Origin: Nothophaeocryptopus gaeumannii
Lineage: Eukaryota; Ascomycota; Dothideomycetes; Mycosphaerellales; Mycosphaerellaceae
Direction: 5' to 3'
Length of the DNA: 64,000 nt
Assembly (NCBI GenBank): GCA_031771865.1
Contig: JASISA010000010.1
Location: 372,001-436,000 of the forward strand
The position numbers and the translations under genes were made by a program. The notes below the pieces were generated by a model that was not told where the DNA came from, searched no databases, and worked only from the letters and a program-made list of their open reading frames with translations. Below, one piece after another: positions 56,074-64,000 of the stretch. Each line of letters opens with the position of its first letter. Position 1 is the first letter of the stretch.

Positions 56074-57425
56074 TTACGCTAAGATGATTGTCTCTTCCAA
56101 GATTTGAACAGTTTCACATTGTACTTCATCGCCGATGGCAGCTGGAACAGCCAGTTGTTGATGACTAGTTGCGTCTGCGCCATTCGAGGTGTTAGTGGAC
56201 GGCGCGGAGGGATCAGGAATTTTGTTCTGATCCTTGCTCATAGCGTCAGCTACTATTGGGTTCCGCTGAGCAGTTGTTGTGTCCACACGAGCGTCGTGGT
56301 TGGCGTCTGGGTTGTGTGGTGCATTGCAGCCCTGGCAGCCTTGGAGATATGCGCGGGAGATGCTGCCGATCTCCACCTGCGCAAGCGCCTCACTACTACG
56401 GTTGAGTGACTCCAATCGCGAGATTGAGTTGGGAGACCAGCCCTCTTGCTCTTGCAGAGCCGCTCTCCTAGCTGCAAGTGTTCGAGCCAGCCCAGCCTGT
56501 GCAGAACAGTCTCTCTTTGCCTCTCCCGGTGGGGCTGCAACAGGTTGATGAAAAGAAGCGGCGAGGACGATTGCAGTAGAGCTCTTGGTGCCCACAGATG
56601 CAGATTGGATCACCTCAGAGTAATGCTCCTCGCCGCCTTCCCCGGCGCGAATCTTCGAGCAGCAGGCGGTCTCGTCCTCTATGCCTCGTGCAGCCCGCTT
56701 GCGTGCAAGATCCGTGAAGAACATGCCGAGATGCTTTTTACCTTACCACTGACCATCGTCATCGTCATATTCGCCCTCCATTCGACAGGGAATATCGTCA
56801 AAGTACTGGCCGACCTTGGCTTTCTTGAGCTCGTCCATCGTCATGCTGCGCTGGCCTGCAATCCATGGCCCCAGCTTCGTGAAGAATGCCTCGTCTGATC
56901 CTTGGAGTAGGCACAGAAACTCGGGGAACGATACGAGGTCGTTACGACCCTTACGCGTGTCTGACGGGTACAAGGCTCCCAGCATCTTATCGTATGGCAT
57001 GCCGTCCACAGATCCTTGTCTAGTTAAATGCCAGTGCACGTGTTGTTGCATCGAAGTTTATGATAGCAGTATAGATGAGTCGTCGAGGTTGCGGGTCTTT
57101 GTCTTAACGGCGTCATACGCGAACTGACCCGTGGCGTGGATCACCTGGCTCTCTCTCTCCCCACTGCTGGTACCCAGTGCCGGGTTTAGGGAGATGTTGG
57201 TGGCATCGTTGCCCCAGGGCTCCGCAAAGTCGACCTCAACTGCAAACGGTAGGCGTTGGGACTTGAAGTAGTCTCCCTTGGCGGCAATTGCCCACGCGAG
57301 GTTGTAGATGCACAGTCGGAAAGGCTCACAACCTCGAGTATGTGGAATGGATCCGGCGGGGGTTGAAGGAGCTCATCATTAGTGTACGGGCATCCAATGA
57401 TATCGACCCTGGAGACGCTGCTCAT
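56074..57425 (-). pseudogene. Decayed locus, last blocks (C-terminal)
   Basis: Three blocks: 'VDIIGCPYTNDELL' near 57400 (the same 'IIGxxF/Y' module seen at 58550 and 43910), an acidic block ending 'EGEYDDDDGQW' at 56743, and a 216-residue polar terminal block ending 'ILEETIILA'. Stops or frame changes separate them. Whether introns explain the breaks cannot be decided by eye. Confidence 0.35.
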
Positions 57426-57473
57426 GCCTGGAGAGCCTCGCTCGCTTGAGATGTTTCGACTCTCGCCACTGGA

Positions 57474-58457
57474 CTAAAGTTGCCCGGTTGCGACTTCCCT
57501 GGCTTGGCGTATTATGTCGCAGATGAGATTGGGAAATGGCATGAGGCCCTTTCGAGGTTGCTCTGCATATTGAATGATCTCATCAGCATCGTAAGATGGG
57601 CCGTAGTCTGCAGCGCGTATGGCGTCTTTGTGATCTCTGGAGGTTTCTTGAGCGCGGGATAATGAGCACGCCGATTCCATGCTGACATCTTGCCCCTTCT
57701 TTGACTTTTTGCGGGCTGTCTCGGTGAACCACAGCCCCTTGTGTTGGGGCAGCGAAAGTTCGTCTTCTGACACGACGCTTGAGAAGTCGTCGTCTCCTCC
57801 GAACGCCCGGAATTCTGCAATCTGCTGATCTCCTTTGTCCTGCATTGCTTTGCAGTACTGCGCCGCGCAACCGAAGCTTGACTCGAAATGAGTCAGTGCT
57901 TCGAGCTCGTCGTCGGTGAGGTAGGCGCATCCTTGCTGAAATTCGACCACAGTCTTACGGAAATCGTCCAGATGCTTCTCTTTGGCACTCTCGCCAGTGG
58001 GAAGCAGTGCTCCCCATTTGTCTGTGTTGACGTCGAGCAGCTTGCGAAGGGTTTCGAATGAGATGATGTCGCCTCCATCATTGATGAGCCTAGGGCAGGT
58101 CTCCGTTGTCGTACTGTGGATTGTTGCCGAGTCTAATGGCGTTTAGCCAGAACAATACGTGCCGCTGCATTGCGCGCTGCGAGCGCAGAAGGCCGCCACT
58201 TTGGGCACAAGTGTCGACCCATTGTGCCATAGAAAGCTGTGGGACTGCTCGATACCACGGTCGGCAGAGTCGTCAGCGTACGGAAGACGGAGTCTGGGCT
58301 TTCTCTCCGGCTCAGCAAAGTCGTCATCAAGTTCGAACGGCCAAGAAGCCACTGTAGCTTCGCTCGTGGTTAATGCCCAGTCCAAATCAAACTGGCTGCA
58401 TGTATGTATACCAACAGGCAACAAGTTTGGGAAGAGCCGTGGTAGACACACCACCAA
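57474..58457 (-). pseudogene. Decayed locus, block with 'LTDDELEALTHFESSFG'
   Basis: A 158-codon frame (57474-57950) rich in acidic residues and Ser, preceded in another frame by 'LFPNLLPVGIHTCSQFDLDW' at 58143-58457. Both are in the order expected for a continuous protein, but the frames do not connect. Confidence 0.35.
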
Positions 58458-59781
58458 TCCTGGACTCGTAAAGAGGCATCCGATGATCTCGAGACGATAG
58501 ACATCCTTGGCCAGATGTGATGATGCAACATGGAGAGCAGTACAAGATCTCGCACGTTTCGAAACTTGTAGCCGACAATCTGGAGGACAGTTCGAGGCAT
58601 GTTTATATCGATCTTTGCTGCAAAAACGTTGGTTGTCGTGAGCAGCCCTGACTTTGATTTTGCCAGGTGCAACATCTCCCGAGTGAGGCCGAAACGCATG
58701 CTGCTCTTCGACGCTGACTTGTAATCGGGTACCACGAGCGGGCAGAACTCGGAAAACATGTTGAACATCGTGGTGGATGTGGCCATCAAACTGCGGCGGT
58801 CCATACGATCGATGTTGGCAAGTATAATTTCCATGAAGTCCTTGTCTCCCATGAAATGAGCGAACTTTCCGGCGTTCATCAGCGGGAACAGGTTTTCCTC
58901 TGCTGTTTGAGACAGACCTATATCACATTTGGCTGGCGATCCTTTGGTCTGCCATTGCCTGCTCGTGCCACTCATCCGCCAAGCCTTTGTTCGGCGGGAG
59001 GACCTCATCAAGAAGCGCTTGTAGTTGAGGCTCTAGCTTGCGATACACCTCACCAAGATCGTCTTCACCAGCCTGGAAGGGCGCGCGATCCTTAAAGCTG
59101 CCTCGAGCAAACAGCTCATCGAGGTGAGTGATGGCGATTCGGGAAGCGTCTTCCGGGTCTCGGTATTTCATGGTTCAAGAATGCTCGCGTCACTTGTCGC
59201 TCGAGAAACGCTTGCGAACTTGACAATGCCTTCCATAAAGATCTCCTTGTCGTTCCAAAGGTATTCCAGGTCGGCTGCGTCTGCATGTGGCCATCCTTGA
59301 AAGCCATTATCCCGGAAACTTTGCTTAAGACATCTCAGAGCGAAGAACTTGCAATTGTCTGGATAGTCGTTGGCAATGACACGACCGACTCGCATAGCTT
59401 CTTCCGGATGTTGAGCTGCGCCATGTGCTCTTGCTCTTTAGCTCCCTCCTCATCTCTCATGCCTTCCAATTGTTCGACGCTAGTTCCCATAATGGTGAAA
59501 AAGTATTCAATCTTCTGCTGGAACTCTGTGGCGAAGTCGGTGTTCTCGTCGTGAGGTTGGTACTGGTCCTTCTGGTCCTTCATGAGGGCGTCTAACATGA
59601 CGAGAGCGCATACCAGGACGATCCCCTTGTTGGTTTTGACGATCTGCTTGCCCGTTCCGACGGCCTCAGCCTGCTCTTGAGCGTTTATGTTCATGTTGAG
59701 ATGCAGCGCTTTGCGCTCGGTTGATGTGATGACGCTCCGATGAAGGATATGAGATGTCTCGAGAGTGCTATACGAATCCAC
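58370..59781 (-). pseudogene. Decayed locus, helical blocks and 'QIVGYKF' module
   Basis: Four consecutive blocks in alternating frames: a helical one with 'KGIVLVCALVMLDALMKDQ' (possible hydrophobic helix), 'NCKFFALRCLKQSFRDNGF', 'FQAGEDDLGEVYRKLEPQLQ' and 'LFPLMNAGKFAHFMGDKDF' leading into 'TVLQIVGYKFRNVRDL'. The junction near 58930 needs a one-base shift. Confidence 0.4.
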
Positions 59782-60119
59782 ATCCTCCTGCTGTTTGGCA
59801 TTTATATTGATCTTGCGATGCAGCGTTTCCCTGTGAAGATGGGGCGAGGATGGATGCAGTCCAATGGTGGGTGTGCGGGACTCAGCTGGTCCGCTCTCAG
59901 ACGCTTAATGACGAGAAACGTCTTACAGATTCGCTCTTCCTTGCATAGACTCTCTGGGCTGCTTCGAGAAGATGATCAAGTTAGTTCCAATGACTTGCTC
60001 TTCAGTCAGCATATTAAGCTCACCACGGTCTTGTGTGATTGATTCGCCCCTACTGCCTCTCACCTGCCGCCACTTGCTATTTAACTCACGTTTGCGACAT
60101 GGCGCGTGCGGTAGATGAA

Positions 60120-61107
60120 GCATGTCATGAGGTGCGTATTTGGTGACCATGGTGCGGCTCGATATAGGCTGTGCGTAGGAGTGTCCGGTCGGTGAAGTAC
60201 TTGAGGTCCTCACCCACAGAGTCAACCTTCTTGTAGATCCGCATGACTTTGGCGTTGCCATTGGTTACCAGGCTTCGGCTACAGGAGAAATCTCTCTGGA
60301 CGCTCTATGGATTTCATGCGGGGCACCTCTCCGTTGTTGCGCTGAACGCTCCAGTACTCAAGTCAGTCGTGGAAGTGGACGTTGATGTAGAAGCGGTCGC
60401 CTGGCGATGGCAGAGTCTCTGGCCCGCTTGGCACGCTGCCGCTTGGATGTTGCGGCGCGTTTTCCCGAATCTTCGAAGATCCCACTTTGGAGATCAGACT
60501 GCAGTAGGATAACGTTGCGATGTCCTTCCGATTCTTCAAGATTGGCTCATAATCTTCGCCGGCCCAGCTCTCGAATTCATCGCGGTCAAATCGCAGGATA
60601 GCACCGTCATGATCCTGGATTATGCGATAGTCCAGTCGGTATCGCTTACTGCCGGACACGTACTCATTGCCGCCAGCGAATGCACAGTTGCTCCAGATGG
60701 CGATGAAGGCGTCGAGAAAGCGTCCAGGTTCCTTGCGGATCCAGTCTGGAACCTTGTTAGGCCTCGACCAATTTAGGGACATTCATTCCGCAGCCATTGC
60801 GACAGCGTCCCTCGAGATCACTGTGTCCGTTCCGTTGGCCTCGACAAGCGCGTCGTAAAGGTAGTTACCTTCTGTCTCTTTTTGCGACTCGTCGGGAGTT
60901 AAGCAGGGCGAATCTTCGTTAAATGGGTGGTTGGTGTTTAGAAAGCCCCGAGAACGAGCAATCTTGACCGCAAGGGGGCGCAGTTCGTGGTACTTGACGA
61001 TCTGCTCGAGGTCGGCGCCAAGCTAACTTCCGTCCCTGACGGACAGACTTACCATTTCGACTTCGATTCGTGATAATCTTCTTCTTATCGTTGGGAGAGT
61101 TCTCCAT
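60120..61107 (-). pseudogene. Decayed locus, 'DLEQIVKY' to 'WIRKEPGRFLDAF' blocks
   Basis: An exon 'MENSPNDKKKIITNRSRNG' is followed by a plausible 30-nt-plus intron start GTAAGT, then 'GADLEQIVKYHELRPLAVK', an in-frame TGA at 60783, 'VPDWIRKEPGRFLDAFIAIW', 'YRLDYRIIQDHDGAI' and, after another frame change, 'NAKVMRIYKKVDSVGEDLKYF'. The 25-bp identity with 44651-44675 lies here (60989-61013). Confidence 0.4.
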
Positions 61108-61110
61108 CTT

Positions 61111-62511
61111 CTAAAAAGCATCCACCTCTAGCTTCCTTTCATATGCGCTATGCCTAAGAGCGTCCAGTGCTGGTAGCGGACAAAACTTGACTTGCTCAGC
61201 CTTTTTGAACGGACCAGGACCCTTCGCGCCCGGCGACCAGCGGCGATATGAGGTGTTTTCGATTGTGTCTCGGAGGACAGGCACGGGACAAAATCTCCTT
61301 GTCCTCGCAACGCCGGCATCGACACCGCCTGCAGATGTACTGTCAGCACGGGCAAGCTCTTCACTAAAGGAGCTGCAGACAAGCAGCTCTCTGCCAAATT
61401 CGACCTTCTTCGTCGTGAAGCCAGCCTCGCTTTGGAGGCGACCATTTCGAAGATGAAGGGTTGAGACGACATGAACCTTCGCAGGCTGCCGCCATCGAGA
61501 CGGGGAATGATCTTGTCCCAGAAGCACTGAATCTGTGAGAAGTATTGAAAGTGACCAGCTCTCTTCTGGCGAAGGATGGAATCCGCCTTTTCCTCGACCG
61601 CCGTGACCGCTGGTGATAGTTGCGGTGCTGGCGGGCGGTGACGCTGTTCGACTTGTTTCCTCAGGACGGTCTCCATGTTGGGGCGTTCAATGCTTGTGGC
61701 GCTCTCAGTCGTTGGTAGAATCACAATCTGCATGGAATATAAGGGAGGAGTCGTGGCCGTGGGAGATGCGATGGCGACGTGGGGGCTTGTGATGATGGTA
61801 GTATCTGGTGAGCCGACTGTGGAAGTCTCCAATGCGTCTGCTGGTGCAGGTGATGTTTCTGCGAAGGGTGTTGTGAGCTCGGTCGGCAAGGTAGAGGTAT
61901 ATGACATCGCCGGGCGTGTTTCTGCTGGCAATTTCCCAAACTGCAGCGGAGGTACCTCAACTGGGACGCACTTTGGCGTCCCAGAAGAGGCCTCCTCAGC
62001 CTCGCCCGGGGCAGCATCATCTGTGATCTCGCGTATTATCTCTGCTCCGGTTGGCGAAGGCGTGGAGTCGTCGCTACTGAAAACGGAGTTTGCGACCGTG
62101 TGCGGAGTGAAGGAGCTAGATGGAGTCGTTGAAGGACCAGAGTTGTGAATGGATGCAGCGGGCGCCGACTGCATTGGGACTTCTGGGAAGAACAAGCCAG
62201 GTACGAACGGGCGATTTGTGTAGTCGAGATATAATCCTGCCGAGTGCATCAGACTTTGCATCGAATGAGGGACTTCTGGGTGGTCTATCGAGCGCGTAGT
62301 TGTGCATCTCATCAAGCTCCATATCTTTATACGCTTGCCATCCGCCAACCGTGTACATTGACTGCGGCGGCGGAACCTCAGGAAGGTCGTAAAACACGCG
62401 CTCGAGCTGATCAGTAACTTCATTGAAGCCGGCGCGCGGCGAGTGGATTGTGAAGGCGTTTAGCCATTGGCTCTTCAAGTAGACGACCTGAGGGTGGTGG
62501 CTAAAGGCCAT
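61111..62511 (-). pseudogene. Decayed locus, N-terminal block with Pro/Ser/Thr-rich middle
   Basis: The reading starts 'MAFSHHPQVVYLKSQWLN', shows 'LERVFYDLPEVPPPQSMYTV', changes frame near 62285, runs through a long Pro/Ser/Thr-rich disordered region (62200-61600), then 'FQYFSQIQCFWDKIIPRL', changes frame again near 61470 and ends 'RKLEVDAF' at TAG 61111. No GT..AG pair accounts for either frame change. Confidence 0.4.
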
Positions 62512-62733
62512 GGCTGTGGTGGTGATGTCTCTGTCAAGCTTTCGGGGGAGGGCGGTGATCTTGAGTGCGATGTTGTCGCTCTGGGATCTACGTTTGTGCC
62601 TGCCTTGTGCGGAGCGGCGTCGGCAGCTCCCGCCCCAAACAAACAGTAGCGTTTGTAGTCCAGTTTACAATGCTTCTACCGCCAGTGACGTTATTTGTTT
62701 GTCTTTCAAGTAGCGTATCTCATCCAATCAAAA
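62512..62733. other. Upstream of the decayed locus
   Basis: Short divergent region between the decayed gene start and the tRNA-like gene. Nothing else is seen. Confidence 0.4.
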
Positions 62734-62855
62734 GGGATTGTGGTCCAATGGTAGGATACCATTCGGGGCAGTCGTCTGGCCAAAGAGCCTATAGGCTACT
62801 GACCGCCAAAGAGCAGTGCCGAGTGGGGATACTGGTTCGAATTCGGTCAATTCCA
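62734..62855 (+). tRNA. tRNA-like Pol III gene with long intervening sequence (122 nt)
   Basis: Acceptor stem GGGATTG pairs with CAATTCC, followed by discriminator A and, four bases on, a TTCTTTTT Pol III terminator. A box TGGTCCAATGG; T arm ACTGG-TTCGAAT-TCGGT. CATTC and GAGTG (extended to six pairs) can form the anticodon stem. The sequence enclosed is more than 50 nt, including CCAAAGAGC twice (GGCCAAAGAGCC and CGCCAAAGAGC). No U33-compatible anticodon loop is evident without knowing the splice sites, so no anticodon is given. Confidence 0.62.
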
Positions 62856-63496
62856 TTCTTTTTGCCCACAAGATTCGTCTCCGTACATTTTCCAATTTGC
62901 TGCCTCGCCTCCACTTTCACGTGCAGTGAGGTTTTGGCCTTAGACGTAGTTCCTTCGAGGTAGTAGTCCGGGTGAGAGATGCTGCCTCATCGGTTCCAGC
63001 CTTCTCCAAGATGATCATCTTGGCCCCTTTCCGTGTACGTTGCGATCCTTTACGTCAATTCAAGATGGGACTGCCGTCCAGCACTCGCGGACTCGCTGTG
63101 GATCTACTCAGGAGTCATATTGGCCCGTCAGCTGCCAGAAAGTTGATCACTGTTGATAATGCGCTAATCCTACAAGCTCTGGTCAAACGAAGGGGGAGTA
63201 AGCAAGGCCGATGTCTCCTTCCAGTCAAAAGGTCAATGTCGGCGCTGACATAGTGATTGTCGAGAGCTATGCTGGCGATGGTATGGAGAGAAGGAGGAGT
63301 GAGGTGGAAGCTGAGACGGGATCTGCAAAGTTTCGCTCGATTGGCTCGCCAAGACCTCGGTGGGTCCAAGACGAAAAAGGAATACGAGGTCGGATGACAG
63401 ACAACGCTCCATCATCCGAGAGCATTACAAGAGTCGTGGACCTTCGTCTCCCATCTCTATCACAATCATGACTGAGCTGCCAAGGGAAACAAAGCC
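62856..63496. other. Intergenic upstream of Zn2Cys6 gene
   Basis: No supported gene; short frames only. It probably carries the promoter and leader of the transcription factor. Confidence 0.45.
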
Positions 63497-64000
63497 ATGG
63501 CGAAAGCCGAACATGACCACGAAGGGCCCGGACTCCATGTCTTCTTATTGAACCCATCTGATACCGGACCTAGCCGGGTTACTAAGGAGTATGTCGTTCG
63601 CAAGACGCATCGCAAGTCTCGAGCAGGGTGTGCCTTTTGCAAGAGCAAGAGGGTCAAGTGCGATGAGAAGACGCCAAAGTGTTCCAGATGTGTCAGGAAC
63701 AAGGTTGAATGCCATTACGAAGGACGACGATCAGCCAGTGACCGAAGTGAGAGCGATTCGCCTTCAGGCAGCAGTGAAATGTCACTACACTTTCCAAATG
63801 GCGTGGAAGACATTATAGAGCCCCATCAGGTCCATGACATCTGTCCCGAATCCATTCGTCAAGAACCCTGTTGATCTACAGCTCCTCAGACACTACGAGA
63901 CGATGACAAGCAATGACCTCCTGATAGGACCAGAGCCAGATAACTATCGCAACCGCATGATACAGCTCGCTCAAAGCCGTACCTACCTTTTCCATGCCAT
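63497..64000 (+). CDS. Zn2Cys6 transcription factor, N-terminal part, cut by window end
   Basis: From an ATG at 63497 the protein reads to a Zn2Cys6 cluster at about residues 45-72: 'CAFCKSKRVKCDEKTPKCSR' and following, pattern CX2CX6CX5CX2CX6C, the DNA-binding domain of fungal Gal4-type regulators. It is preceded by basic 'RKTHRKSRAG', a context seen in sterol-uptake (UPC2-like) and related C6 factors. A Ser-rich linker follows. The frame hits a stop at 63872-63874, but another frame from about 63830 continues with family-like sequence ('NPFVKNPVDLQLLRHYETM') to the window edge. So an intron, or a one-base shift, must lie near 63800-63830. I could not find a GT..AG pair that restores frame. 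Target genes unknown. Confidence 0.75.

Larger units (their letters stand above)
56074..62511 (-). pseudogene. Long decayed gene locus of an unrecognised lineage-specific family
   Basis: Almost the whole 6.4 kb of the minus strand is covered by protein-like blocks that fall in different frames, often overlapping by a few codons at points with no GT..AG pair. It opens with 'MAFSHHPQVVYLKSQWLN' at 62511 and the last block stops at 56074. At least two in-frame stops interrupt otherwise continuous sense: TAG at 61111-61113 (between 'LEVDAF' and 'KMENSPN') and TGA at 60783-60785 (between 'AMAAE' and 'MSLNW'). Frame changes occur near 62285, 61470 and 58930. It could be one very long gene or two to four tandem paralogues in decay. 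No known domain is recognised. The blocks are listed separately below. Confidence 0.45.

Overview
This window is filamentous-ascomycete nuclear DNA. Evidence: short spliceosomal introns (GT..AG, about 45-70 nt, CTGAC-type branch points), Zn2Cys6 regulators, an intronless multidomain iterative polyketide synthase, and housekeeping genes that match fungal families (prefoldin subunit 3, DNA ligase I, eIF3e, mitochondrial ribosomal protein mL49). The gene content fits a melanised Dothideomycete, possibly Mycosphaerellaceae-like. That placement is inference from gene content only.

Left part (1-38 kb): a DHN-melanin locus. After an edge-truncated adenylate-forming enzyme (1-288, minus) and an uncharacterised spliced gene (566-1922), there is a hydroxynaphthalene reductase (2989-3849, minus). 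Next comes a Cmr1-type regulator with two C2H2 fingers plus a Zn2Cys6 cluster (7524-10664, minus), then the pentaketide synthase PKS1 (31299-37892, plus; SAT-KS-AT-PT-ACP-ACP-TE). The regulator and the synthase are divergent and separated by 20.6 kb with no convincing host gene. PKS1 makes 1,3,6,8-tetrahydroxynaphthalene, the reductase acts on tetra- and/or trihydroxynaphthalene, and Cmr1 activates them. Scytalone dehydratase and laccases are not in the window.

The 20.6 kb gap holds a 4.8 kb DNA transposon (18946-23739) with 38-bp perfect terminal inverted repeats. It carries a DDE integrase-like transposase, a second broken minus-strand gene and an intact-looking plus-strand gene. It is filled with a dispersed octamer, ACTCGYAG and its complement, which is concentrated in introns and between genes. 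All four in-frame stops I found are TAG in a context expected from CAG to TAG change, consistent with light RIP.

Middle (40-46.5 kb): prefoldin subunit 3 (6 exons), two tRNA-like Pol III genes with long intervening sequences, a small hypothetical gene, a relic of a gene family, and a striking array of about 10 copies of a short motif spaced at roughly 100 bp (44.7-45.75 kb). The motif resembles intron branch-point/acceptor ends.

Right part (47-64 kb): DNA ligase I, eIF3e and mL49 (divergent pair), a frameshifted small gene, an F-box-like gene, a long decayed minus-strand locus (56.1-62.5 kb) related to the 43.8-44.7 kb relic, a third tRNA-like gene, and the start of a Zn2Cys6 transcription factor cut by the window end.
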